Positions 23,432 through 34,162 of a stretch of DNA of 64,000 nt are shown piece by piece (within the stretch, counting starts at the first letter, position 1; each line of letters opens with the position of its first letter). Location of the stretch: contig CP136063.1 of the NCBI GenBank assembly GCA_032622095.1, positions 84,791,980 through 84,855,979 of the forward strand. The letters are read 5' to 3'. The position numbers and the translations under genes were made by a program. The notes beneath the pieces were generated by a model, which saw nothing but the letters and a program-made list of their open reading frames with translations, did not search any database and was not told the origin of the DNA. Source of the DNA: Siphonodentalium dalli. Its lineage: Eukaryota > Mollusca > Scaphopoda > Gadilida > Siphonodentaliidae.

Positions 23432-25855
23432 TTGAAATATTTTATTGTTCACCAACCAATCATTTTAGGTGGCCCAGTATACAGTCGACGAGAAAATGGT
23501 CTCGGACCAAATTGCGGATGAAGATTAATAACTCTAAAATCAAGTGGCTTTTTTGTGTCAGATATTTGACAAACCTGTAAAATTTCTTTTGAAAAAAATG
23601 TTGATAAATAACATGATTTGGGCAATTTGATACTATAGTTGACTGTGGTTAGCATTATTTTTGGGCAATTACTCGATTCTGATAACTGAAGCGGCATTTC
23701 AAAAAATTATTGTTGTTGGAATCTGATGATATGGGGACATCGAATCGGATTGAATATATTTAAAAGTAATGTGTAACGGGCCCTTTTTACATTACATGTA
23801 ATTTAAAGTAATGCACTAATTCATAAAAAGTCATGTAAATTTCAATTAGTTTGGCAATACTTTTTGAAGTACTTTATCAAATATGCCCCAACTGTCTTTC
23901 GGGAATAATTATGGTAATCTTAAAGATGTATAATCCGAATTAACGCTGGCAAATTACTATTTCCTTGGCTTCGGGGTTAAATATATATATATATGATTCA
24001 AGTCGAGGGACCCATCCAATGGCATCCATCAAAGCTCAGAGTGATCATATATCGATGTTTTAAATCTATTATTTTTCTCCACCGATAATTTTAAATGGCC
24101 CAGTAAACAGTCGACGAGAAGATGGTCTCTAAATCCAAGTGGCTTTATTGTGTCAGGTATTTGAAAAACCGGCAAAATCCTTACATATCCAACTGGTTCT
24201 TGGGGCTGTATCCAACAAGGAACCAAATTATTCCAAATGAAGAACCAATGGTTCTTGGTGGAAGGGAGGAGGGGGAATTGGTTCTTAAGGAAGAACCAAA
24301 TTGGAACCAATGAAGAACCAGGGATTGGTTCTTGAGGAAGAACCAATGAAGAACCATTTGGTTCTTGAGATGACGAACCAAATTTTAATCACGAAGAACC
24401 TATTGGTTCCGCCTGGAGGACAAACTTGAAAATCCAAATTTGGAGTAAATAATGAAGAACCAAATGGTTCTAAATTTGGTTCTCAATAGTCGCAATCATG
24501 ATGAACCAAATGGTTCTTGGTTTGGTTCCCGATAGACCCAATTCTGAAGAACCAAATGGTTCTAGGACCCCCGAAGAACCAGTTGGTTCTTCGTTTGGTT
24601 CCGCTGGAGGACAAGTGGGGAACCAACTGAGAACCATTGGGTTCCGATTTTTTCTAAGAGTGTACATGTAGTTCATACGATGTTTGCCATGGAGTATTGT
24701 GACCTGACCTGCTGACTGCAAATGATGCACTCAAACGATTATCTACCCTGACTCTATATATCGCGCGCGACGAAGCGATTTAGTCGCTTTCGGTGTGCAT
24801 ATAAAAATCGCGCGCTTTGAACCGCTATACGGACGACAGAAAGTGGCCTTTAAAATCACGCGCTCGCGCCCGGTGTGAATTGACCTTTACCGGGTGAAAC
24901 TGGGCGAAAGAAACAACATATAGTCGCACAGAGAATGTAATCCACTGGGATGTTAAACCTCCTCACATATAAACCATCGCGCCCGATAAGCAAATAACTC
25001 ACGAGAACGCTCTTTACTATTAGCCACGAATGGAAATGGAATGATAAACGGCCTTTATCGTGTATACCATTTTTTAAGGCGTATACGGCCAAAGTCAAGG
25101 CGGACAACACTGCCACCCTTTCTAAACAATCTGACCATGAATGGGATTCTGGATTCGGTCTCGACATCAGGGATGGGATAATAGTAATATGTAATTGTAA
25201 TGTGTAATGGTAATGAATTACATAGAGAATACCTACAGTCTTTGTTTGAATACAGAAAAATCTTATGAGTGGAAAGAAATATCAAATTTTCACGAGGGTT
25301 GCAAGCCGCGAGTGAAAATTCGAAATTTATTTCTGGACACGAATGAGATGTTTCAGGTATTCAAACAAAACCTGTATGTATCCTTTTTATAATATGCTTC
25401 TTATATATTATATCAATGCTTAAATTTTCTAAAGTATGCAGCATTTTCATTTTTAATAGCACAACAAATTAAACAATACACGGAAATAAGCACCTGGTTA
25501 ACCAAATTTCGGACACACATCAGCTGATGTGTAGCAAACCGCTTTCAAGTTATGCTATGATGTCATGACGTCATTCGGCAAGCTACTGTGAAATACCAAA
25601 AAGCTACAATGAAATAACAAAACGCGATTTCGCTCTAGCTTCTGAGAGATACATATGACGATTTTACGTTTCGGTAATTTACCGCTATTTTATAGGCAAG
25701 CATATAATAAAATCCATTACCTTTTTTCAAGTGATTAACGATGCATAATCCGAATTAACGCTCGCAAATTACTATTTCCTTCGCTTTGGGGTAAAAAATA
25801 TTTGATTCGAGTCGAGGAACCCACCCATCAGAGCTCAGTGATCATATATCGATGT
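23432..25855 (+). repeat. 2.42-kb tandem array, unit 3
   Basis: Identical to unit 2 as far as I can read up to about 24475. After that substitutions and indels accumulate (for example GGTTCTCAATAG, CCGCTGGAGG, GATAAACGGCC, TAATGAATTAC). Holds E1 copy A (23311-23763), B (about 23919-24176) and the AAGAACC block (24195-24645). Confidence 0.92.
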
Positions 25856-26599
25856 TTGAAATATTTTATTGTTCACCAACCAATCATTTTAGGTGGCCCA
25901 GTAAACAGTCGACGTGAAAATGGTCTCGAACCAAATTGCGGATGAAGATTAATAACTCTAAAATCAAGTGGCTTTTTTGTGTCAGATATTTGACAAACCT
26001 GTAAAATTTCTTTGAAAAAAATGTTGATAAATAACATGATTTGGGCAATTTGATACTATAGTTGACTGTGGTTAGCATTATTTTTGGGCAATTACTCGAT
26101 TCTGATAACTGAAGCGGCATTTCAAAAAATTATTGTTGTTGGAATCTGATGATATGGGGACATCGAATCGGATTGAATACATTTAAAAGTAATGTGTAAC
26201 GGGCCCTTTTTGCATTACATGTAATTTAAAGTAATGCACTAATTCATAAAAAGTCATGTAAATTTCAATTAGTTTGCCAATACTTTTTGAAGTACTTTAT
26301 CAAATATGCCCCAACTGTCTTTCGGGAATAATTATGGTAATCTTAAAGATGCATAATCCGAATTAACGCTCGCAAATTACTATTTCCTTGGCTTCGGGGT
26401 TAAAAAAAAATATTTGATTCAAGTCGAGGAACCCATCCAATGGCATCCATCAAAGCTCAGAGTGATCATATATCGATGTTTTAAATCTATTATTTTTCTC
26501 CACCGATAATTTTAAGTGGCCCAGTAAACAGTCGACGAGAAGATGGTCTCTAAATTCAAGTGGCTTTATTGTGTCAGGTATTTGAAAAACTGGCAAAAT
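25856..26599 (+). repeat. 2.42-kb tandem array, partial unit 4
   Basis: Homology to the other units stops at 26599 (TTGAAAAACTGGCAAAAT). Here E1 copy B continues to its natural right terminus at 26756. In units 1-3 copy B is cut at the same point and joined to the AAGAACC block. Partial unit 4 therefore shows the unrearranged state. Confidence 0.9.
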
Positions 26600-26756
26600 G
26601 TTGATAAATAACAGGTTTTTGGCAATTTGATACTATGGTGTGGTTAGCAGTATTCTTGGGCAATTACTCGGTTCTGAAATCTGAAGCGGCATTTCAAAAA
26701 ATGTTGTTGTTGTTGGAATCTGATGATATTGGGACCATCGGATTGAGTACCTTTAA
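26343..26756 (+). mobile_element. E1 MITE, complete copy B at array edge
   Basis: TTAAAGATGCATAATCCGAA to GATTGAGTACCTTTAA. Shorter than the others by loss of part of the middle. Shows the uncut form of the copy truncated in array units 1-3. Confidence 0.85.
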
Positions 26757-26899
26757 AAGTGGATGTTTTCGGTAAATAAGGTTTTGCCCACCATTGTAAC
26801 AACAGTAATTGTGAACCCACAGTGAGTGCTATCATAGCTATATTTCTCTAATCTTATTCCAATAAAATAAAATTTGATAAGTAATGCAAAAGCTCCATC

Positions 26900-27346
26900 T
26901 TAAAGGTACTCAATCCGAATTAGCGCTCGCAAATTACTATTTCCTTGGCTTCGGGGGTAAAAAATATTTGATTCGAGTCGAGGAACCTACCCATCAAAGC
27001 TATAGGAGTGATCAGATATCGATGTTCTAAATCTATTATTTTAATTTCAAGTGGCCCAGTAAACTGTCGACGAGAAGAACTTATCTGACCAGATAGCGGA
27101 CGAAGATCGATAACTCTAAAATCCAGTGGCATTTTTGTGTCAGGTATTTGACAACTGGCAAAATTTCGTTGAACAAAACGTTGATAAATAACAGGTTTTG
27201 GGCAATTTTATACTATAGTTGACTGTGGTTAGCATTATTTTTGGGCAATTAATCGATTCTAATAACTGAAGCGTATTTTGAAGAAATGTTGTTGTTGTTG
27301 TATTTTGATGATATGGGTACCCTCTGATCGGATTGAGTACCTTTAA
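26900..27346 (+). mobile_element. E1 MITE, well-preserved copy
   Basis: TTAAAGGTACTCAATCCGAA on the left, CGGATTGAGTACCTTTAA on the right, 447 bp. Both termini and TTAA are intact, with GTTGTTGTTGT near the right end. The best reference copy in the window together with 47537-47981. Confidence 0.9.
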
Positions 27347-28299
27347 CTGGTATATGCATTATGTAGACTTTGTATTAAAATAAAGAAGTAGATTTCTGCA
27401 CAGTTACGACTTCACACACCAGGGGTCAGTAGTATACTAATTTTATACCAGTAAATACAAATAGTATTTATTAATTAGTAAGAACAAATTTGTTTTAAAT
27501 ATCACAGTGCATGGTTTCACAATACATCGAAAATTGAGCCTTATTATTTGTACACTAAGTTCTGAATATACAAACATATTATTAATAGTTTAATAGTGGG
27601 GGTTTGGGTGGAATGACGGGTGTCTCATACCAACTTTGGTCAAAATATTTTAATAGTTGGAAATTTCATACCTGATAGGCAGATACAAACAATTTTACAT
27701 CACATACAGGCTGACCAATTGTTCTCATTGTTTATTTTCACAACCAGTAATTAGTGAGAAATTTGTTTTGAGACCAAATCAGTCTGAATCACAAGCATAT
27801 TTGTTCGACTTTTGGTCAAAATTGTGGTCTAAATGGACATCAGATGGAAATTCTCCAAACCATTGGCGGTACGCGAGGTTAGACATTTCTAACAGGTAGA
27901 AAGCTTGCGGTACCAGCTGGAAACTTTCAACTCAAGGTGGGGTTGGTCCAAATTGAATTTCGCAAAACGCCATGGGAGTTAATTGCTCTTGTTCAAGGTT
28001 TCGGTTGGAAATGTAAAGGTGGTCGCCCCATTGACACTCCTCTCTAGTTACGTCCCTGTGTCCGAATATGTTGTTACTTTTTAATTTGAGGAGCGGGGTG
28101 TCCACATTCAAATTGCAAGTGGACCCGATGTGATACGAGTGTTGGGGATATTAACACCGTATACTGGGCGAGGGGTGAAACCCATACAACGTGGGGGAAA
28201 AACTAACCACTCTGCCGTTACCTGTGTTGTCTGAATCCATATAGTTCAAATAAGGCTGACACGCTGGGACACGCCGAAGTTAACATTAATAACACACAC
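27347..28299. other. Spacer without recognised gene
   Basis: An 80-codon frame (27657-27899) has some Trp/Ser richness but no identifiable motif. Nothing else stands out. Confidence 0.4.
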
Positions 28300-28713
28300 T
28301 TAAAGGTACTCAATCCGATTAAGCACCCCTAAATTGCTATTTCTTTGGTTTCAGGGGTAAAATATATTTGATTCGAGTCGATGAACCCACCCATCAATGC
28401 TCAGAGTGATCAGATATTGATTTTTGGAGTTTGTTATTTCTCGAGATGTGTACTAATAATTGCCCCAGAAACACTTATTCAAACGGACGAAGATAGATAA
28501 CTCTAAAATCAAGTGGTTAATAATAATGCAATTTTGACCGAGACCATCCTTTTGACGGCGTGTTTCTGGGCCACAAACAATAGAAATAACAAAACTTCAA
28601 AAATCGATATCTGATCACTCTGAGCGTTGATGGGTAGGTTCCTCGACTCGAATCAAATATTTTTTACCCCCGAAGCCATGCAAAGAAATTGTAATTTATG
28701 AGGGTACCTTTAA
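28300..28713. mobile_element. E1 foldback variant
   Basis: Both ends are the same E1 terminus in opposite orientation: left GGCTTCGGG-type end (TTTCAGGGGTAAAATATATT) and right TTTTTTACCCCCGAAGCCAT, with TTAA at each edge. The arms meet around a TCTCGAGA-like centre and a TGTTTCTGGGCC motif. A similar variant is at 35046-35495. Confidence 0.8.
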
Positions 28714-29463
28714 TATGGGAAAGTTGCAATGCGTGCTATCATTTTGTGATTTGTGAATATCGCCGCTACTACGAAACAATGAGCTATGATGAGCTAACAA
28801 AATCAATATATCTTTCACGAAGATCATCGATTGATTATTGTAGATTTCCTACAGGCGACGCATGTGAACGATTTACAATTGATAGTAACGTGGCATGGCT
28901 GACACACAAGGATTAATCAATCGTGAGTTGAGAGGTTGATAGCTTAGCAGAGATATCCAATCGGTACTCGGCGTGCTAACTTTATAACCATTTCGCCTGT
29001 GCCAAGCCAAGTTAGGGTCAATTCATACCGGGCGCGGGCGCGCGATTATTACGGCCGTTTTCTGTCGTCCGTAGCAATTTAAAGCGCGCGATTTTTATAT
29101 TCACACCGAACACGACCGTATGGCTTACCACGAAGAGGTCACATCAGTGAGTTTATGCTTCGTCGATTCTCGCTTTGTGGCCAATAAGCGGGATAATTGA
29201 TTCGCTGTCAAATAGGATGTTTATCCGTGCGTATTTATCCTATATGAAGGCGACACATTCATTGTCGTCGCGATAACACAGGTTACTTTAGCGACATGCT
29301 GATAACTGAAGTGCAACGCCATGCGTAGATATCTGTATGACTCGAAGTCGAACGAGTATACAATGATAAAAAGAGAGGAGAAAATGCCTGGCAAGAGCTT
29401 GGCGGAATAACAGGATCGTCTGGTTAGTTTTTGGTACCAATCGATTCCAAATAGGCACACCAA
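28714..29463. repeat. Spacer with an inverted CGCG segment
   Basis: 29020-29130 carries CATACCGGGCGCGGGCGCGC, CTGTCGTCCGTAGC and AAGCGCGCGATTTTTATATT, the inverse of the 19910-20055 block. No gene recognised; the frames near 29221-29500 overlap on one strand and have no motif. Confidence 0.5.
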
Positions 29464-29670
29464 TTAAGCCTTTCAGTGCCAAGTCCGATTTTTGTATCAA
29501 CCCATATTTCCTTGATCATTTTTCAAATTTATTGATTATAATAATGTGATACATTGATGGAAAGAGAGCTCTTTCCACCAATGTATCACATTATTATAAT
29601 CAATAAATTTGAAAAATGATCAAGGAAATATGGGTTGATACAAAAATCGGACTTGGCACTGAAAGCGTTA
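29464..29670. mobile_element. Near-perfect 200-bp hairpin MITE with TTAA ends
   Basis: TTAAGCCTTTCAGTGCCAAG on the left and its near-complement ending GAAAGCGTTAA on the right. The arms are almost perfectly complementary for about 95 bases (through TGATCATTTTTCAAATTTAT and AATGTGATACATTG) up to a GAGAGCTCTTTC centre. TTAA abuts both ends. Same terminal motif as 1555-2011. Confidence 0.9.
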
Positions 29671-29914
29671 AGCTTAATTGTGAAGTCACTTTGCCCATAA
29701 TTTGCACCCTCCACCACCGATAAAAAACATTCACAAACTGAAATTATAGAATGAAATTCAATTAAACGCAATTGCTATGAGAATTTAGGAAGTCCGTGCA
29801 CCCTGCATTCCACTTGACATATTATATTTGACAATTTAATGAGTTTCAAAAAATATTACATGTATATGTTGAGCAAATTCTGTTTTAAATTCTGCGCAAA
29901 CGATTATCTACTCT

Positions 29915-30200
29915 GACTATCGCGCGCGACGAAGCGATTCAGTCGCGTTCGGTGTGAATATAATAATCGCGCGCTTTGAACCGCTATACGGACGACATGT
30001 CATATCCAGGGGCTTTACTTGGTCTGAGACACTTCCTGAAGTGTATAAAATCTCTATTATTACAATCATTTTGAGCGTCAGGGGCGGGTGAGTAATCGAT
30101 CCTATAGGTAATGTATTATCTAGGGTGGTTTCCGAAAGCATCTGTTCCTCTGACTCAAAGAGTATTTGGAATTCTTCCGCGGTTGGCGCTGATGTAGATG
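29915..30200 (-). pseudogene. CGCG segment joined to a coding-like minus-strand stretch
   Basis: 29915-29998 matches the CGCG repeat. From 29999 to about 30200 the minus strand stays open with a Glu/Ser/Thr-rich reading containing FESEEQMLSETTL. This could be a degraded retroelement or exon remnant. I cannot name a family; an in-frame stop near 30200 limits it. Confidence 0.15.
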
Positions 30201-30784
30201 TCTGTCATTTGTCTAATTCGCGTATGATCTGCCAAAATTCACTGGATGAATTCGCTCGTTGCTTTTTGTACTCACATATTACAACCATTCATTTTGTGAG
30301 AAAAAAAATATTATTTTTATGCTATTTTATATATTTTGTGTCTCCCTGACCCGCTCCTCTTATCATAACATATCGAGACAGGGGCGTGGCTATATGGGCT
30401 CCGTTTGGCGAGGGCTTATCCACCATAACATTGAAAGCAGGGACGTGCTACATAGGCTCTCGGTAATATGAGGGGGGTGGTCATCCTATAATTTCAAAGT
30501 GCTCTGCCCTCTTATAACATATCGAGGGAGTGTCGCGGCTATGATAGGAATACCCGCTTACCGATGTGATATACCCATCCTATAATTTCAAAGTACACCC
30601 CTTGAGCCCAAACCCAAATGCATATGAATTCCACATAGCGATGGAATCCTCCTATATCAAGGGGCGAGCAGTTTACTACTTTCAGTCAAAATTTACCACC
30701 AAATGGAGCGATTGGAATCCAATCCAATCCAAACAGTTGGACAACTTAATGTAACAGTTGGAAAATCAGAAGCCAACCGGGGTG

Positions 30785-31260
30785 AACAATTCATTTTCCC
30801 AGAATTAGACGTATATTATTGAGCGATAGGGGTATATACAGTTGCATATCACAGGTGGGCGCTCCGAAAAGACCATCTGGGAAAATTTGGGAACTGTTTG
30901 CAACTTCAGCTCGGTTTCTCGTCCTTAAAGGGATATACTGTACTCAAATGTTGTTGTTGGTTTCTGGGTCGTAGAATAAGGAAATCAGATTTCCATTATT
31001 TGAAAGTTTGTTGAGTACGAAGTATAATGTTACGGATGGCAGATTAGCCGGAATGCGAAAATACCAATTGTCGTTGTCGAGTAATTTTTGGACATGCAGT
31101 TTTGAACAATTCATTTTCCCAAAATTAGACGTATATTATTGGGCGATAGGGGTATATACAGTTGCATATTACAGTTGGGCGCTCCGAAAAGAATCATGTG
31201 GGAAAATTTGTGAAAACTGTTTGCATCTTCAGTTCAGTTTCTTGTCCTTAATCGCGACGA
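30785..31260 (+). repeat. 150-bp direct duplication flanking a partial TTAA element
   Basis: ACAATTCATTTTCCCAGAAT..GGGCGCTCCGAAAAGA..TTTCTCGTCCTTAA (30785-30928) is repeated from 31104 to about 31251. The segment between (30925-31095) begins TTAAAGGGATATACTGTACT and matches the left part of the element at 34163-34762. A CTAAAGGGATATATAATCC stub follows the second copy. Confidence 0.8.
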
Positions 31261-31872
31261 AATGCGTTCACGTCGATGATAGAAAACTAAAGGGATATAT
31301 AATCCGTCCATGAAAATGAGTCGTAAATAGAATTTGTTTCCAACAAGTTTTGACAAATTTTAGGGGGTCTAGGCCAACATTGTGTGTGGGCGGGGTGTGG
31401 GGTTACACACCACTAAACCCCCTGTCACCATGTCCATGTGCGTGAGATTCGAGCTGATAAAACATTTTCACAAGGGAAACGATCTGACCCCTTGTCGCCA
31501 CGTCCCTGCATGCATATCAGAGATGTGTATATGATCTGGTTTAATGGTGTGAAAAACTGAAAATCAACAAATGATGTTGGACCCCCCATATATACGAAAG
31601 ACATTATATATTCACGTTCCTTAACGTTGTAACTTTCAATAAACTTTCATCGCATTCGCAAAGTCTCTGTGATTGGGAAATTTTAGTATTTACAAAGAAT
31701 AAATAATGTTTGTGCTTTATTTTGGTTATCGTATATGTTCATAGTACTAGCGGTATGGCAAATTGTTATTTCTTACACACAATTGTGGAATCTTACAAAG
31801 AAAACTTTTCATAGTATTGACCCCTGGACGGGCAGCTAATAAGCTCTTTCCTGAATCAGGTATATTTCCATT
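31261..31872. other. Spacer without gene
   Basis: No feature supported. The frame at 31763-32047 is mostly the 319-bp element that follows. Confidence 0.4.
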
Positions 31873-32191
31873 CAAACTCCATGCAGCGCCCTCTACGTTA
31901 TCACTGCGACATAGCACTGCCACAGGGATGGTATTTTGCGGACCGATACATCTATTTTTACATATCGTCGGAACTGTATTTAGTCACCTATTTTCTTATT
32001 TTGACCACCAAAAGTTTGCAATAATGGTCATTCTTAAGGGAAATTGATAAGAACAATATGAATTGAGCCAGACATAGACAATTTTAATCCTAAAACATAA
32101 GAACTAAGAGCAGGTAAGGAATCCTTACCAAATGTCCTGATGGCAGTGGTATCTCAGCGGAGCGATGGGAGATAACTCTGCCTTGAGTTTG
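31873..32191 (+). mobile_element. 319-bp element with 9-bp target duplication, copy 1
   Basis: Starts CAAACTCCATGCAGCGCCCT and ends CCTTGAGTTTG. Immediately outside lie ATTTCCATT (31864-31872) and ATTCCCATT (32192-32200), 8 of 9 identical. The second copy at 33740-34059 has the same ends and a perfect 9-bp repeat. A 9-bp duplication with short inverted ends (CAAACT-) would suit a Mutator-like or related DNA transposon; this class call is inference. Confidence 0.8.
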
Positions 32192-32369
32192 ATTCCCATT
32201 ATCTAACACAAATAAAACAGCAGTTAAGTCAGAATCCCTTAATTGGGTGGGAGCCAATTAAGGCACACTGGTACAACGAGCCAGTTTCTAAGCAATGCAG
32301 TGAGTTCTACCATTCGTTCTCCGACCACTCAATCGGAAAGACACGCCGAGCGCTTCGGTGCTAATCCCT

Positions 32370-33193
32370 TGAGTGGTTCGTGACATTTTGTTTGTCGAGC
32401 TTGGTTTTGGATTAGGCTTATGGAGCTCATACCCAGCCAAGTTTGCAACGGGTTGGGAGGCTTCCACTCGGCCGTTATGTGCGTTGGACTATCAATGCAC
32501 ATATGGGAGTCGGGTGGACGTGGCCTTGGAGTTTAGCATCTCACCCTCTACCAGCAGCGGCCCGGGGAAGACACGACCACAGATGGAGGGGCTACGCAGA
32601 TGAAGAAAAAGAAGAAGAAGAAAAGCCCGGGAAACCATCGCAGGGATCGACGCCGAAATAAGGGCCAGGTGGATTGAGAGGAAGGCTGCGAGACGCCGAG
32701 CTACCTCCCACCTGGTCTTCCCTGAACAGGACCCACTTCCGGGTGCCGCATCCACTGATCTACCACCGCAGAGGCCGACTGAGACCATCCAGACAGCCAC
32801 TGCAGTGGATGCTGTGGCGACTGTAATACCACCACCACATCAGGAACAGACTGATGTCATCCCGGCGGCTCCTGCGATTGAACAGTCCAATTTCGAGTTG
32901 GGACAAGATTCTCCTCCAGAGGCATCCCAGCCACAGAGGGAGGACTCCTTCGCAGTCCCGAAGACGCGAGGTACGAGCCGGAGTCTTCACCACACACGGA
33001 GAGGGGACCACCGGATGCAGACGAGCTCATAGAAGATCTAAGGGGCCGTGTACTCGTTGCTGCAGGAAAGAAACCAACGTACCCCTTTAACAGGGCAGAA
33101 AGTGAACTGGTGTTCAACCGAAACATCTATACTGCAGCAGACGCCAGTGACCCGGTCAATATGGTACAAGAAAACCAATGTCAGAAATGGTAA
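32370..33193 (+). pseudogene. Coding-like, GC-rich remnant (possible retroelement ORF)
   Basis: Markedly GC-richer than the rest of the window. One frame is open from 32604 to 33032 without a stop: a short Lys/Arg run, then RARWIERKAARRR, then a long Pro/Gln/Glu-rich linker. Near 32960-32990 the coding look shifts to another frame that continues DADELIEDLRGRVLVAAG and stops at 33191-33193, so a frameshift is likely. The charged start and proline-rich linker recall retroelement ORF1/gag proteins, but no zinc knuckle or polymerase is seen. The 3' side (33172-33290) recurs inverted at 39566-39676, showing it belongs to a dispersed element. Confidence 0.35.
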
Positions 33194-33671
33194 TGCGCTC
33201 AAGATCATATATTATATACCCATGATTGTAATTATAGAATATAAAATATATTGGTTTCGCGAATGACCAACTCAGAATTCCGTTAAAATAACAATAACAA
33301 CCAGCACCTAATTAACGAACCGGCGGCCGACTCGGCCGTCTCCGACCACAACCCCCAGTGGGCTGGAGAACGAACAAAAGGTCTATACAAGTTGAAATAT
33401 AAGACTTACAAATTATCTTTTTCATTTCTTTTATTTGTAATTGATATAGCTTATCACAAATAAAAAATCAACATTATTGACATAACGTTAATTAACGACA
33501 ACAAACGAAATTGAAATTCCAAACTACACATTTTACCGGACTCGGCCTTCGGTTCGAAGTTCGACTTTTAATCATCCCAAAATTTCCCATTCTATAAATA
33601 AAACACCCATGTTAATGTCAGCGCCCACATCTATATATAGCCTCTAGGACAGTATACACGCGGCGCGCGTA
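33172..33671 (+). repeat. Dispersed repeat E4 with TATA-like promoter
   Basis: Includes GATTGTAATTATAGAATATA, GGCCGACTCGGCCGTC, GACTTACAAATTATC and TTCTATAAATAAAACACCCA. The last third, TATAAATA at 33593-33600 then GCGCGCGTAATG, looks like a Pol II core promoter. Related sequence: 54866-55200 (same strand) and 39365-39680 (opposite strand, middle deleted). Possible LTR or 5' UTR of a retroelement; not proven. Confidence 0.55.
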
Positions 33672-34141
33672 ATGAAGAATCAGAGACCGGAGCACAGTAG
33701 AATACGGAGACGGTATAGCAACATCAGCAACACCTCTCCCAAACTCCATGCAGCGCCCTCTGCGTTAGCATTGCGATATAGCACTGCCACAAGGATGGTA
33801 CCTTGCGTACCGATACATCTATTTATTACATATCGTCGGAACTATATTTAGTCACCTATTATCTTATTTTGACCACCAAAAGTTTGCAATAATGGTAATT
33901 CTTTCGGTATTGATATAATAACGATATAGACTGAGCCAGACACAGACAATGTTAATCCTAAAACATAAGAACTAAGAACACGTAAGAAATCCTTACCAAA
34001 TGTCCTTATGGCAGTGATATCTCAGCGGAGCGATGGGAGATTACTCTACCTGAAGTTTGCACCTCTCCCTCTGATGCCTCTTCGTCAGCACCACCACCGG
34101 CGAAGAGGAAGAAAAACAAAAGAAACGATGAAATTTCATAA
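33672..34141 (+). pseudogene. Short basic open frame split by a transposon
   Basis: ATG at 33672 follows the TATAAATA box by about 75 bp. The frame runs to 33739 and is broken by a 320-bp element. It resumes exactly in frame at 34069, after removal of the element and one 9-bp repeat, ending TAA at 34139-34141. The encoded peptide would be 46 residues, Ser-rich in the middle with a very basic tail containing APPPAKRKKNKR (NLS-like). No family recognised. The clean target duplication makes the pre-insertion frame credible; whether it was ever translated is unknown. Confidence 0.4.
33740..34059 (+). mobile_element. 320-bp element with perfect 9-bp target duplication, copy 2
   Basis: Starts CAAACTCCATGCAGCGCC, ends CTGAAGTTTG. 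CACCTCTCC lies immediately on both sides (33731-33739 and 34060-34068). About 85 percent similar to 31873-32191 by eye. Confidence 0.88.
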
Positions 34142-34162
34142 TTAAAGGCCAACATAGAGGGG

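Noticed and set aside
19183-24381. Open frames of 60-105 codons recurring three times at 2,423-bp intervals
   Set aside because: They recur because the array unit recurs. They overlap on both strands, fall in MITE and palindrome sequence, and show no coding bias.
29998-30200. Reverse-transcriptase remnant on the minus strand
   Set aside because: Only a vague resemblance over about 60 codons with no catalytic YxDD or other hallmark; kept only as a low-confidence coding-like stretch.
30566-30754. Trp/Ser-rich frame suggesting a WSxWS-like receptor fragment
   Set aside because: The motif is loose, there is no cysteine pattern or fibronectin fold context, and the sequence adjoins duplicated non-coding repeat.
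32150-32196. tRNA-derived SINE head: A-box-like TATCTCAGCGG and B-box-like AGTTTGATTCC 36 bp apart
   Set aside because: The B-box-like word straddles the boundary between the 319-bp element and its target duplication. It is absent from the second copy (34050-34065), so it is a chance juxtaposition.
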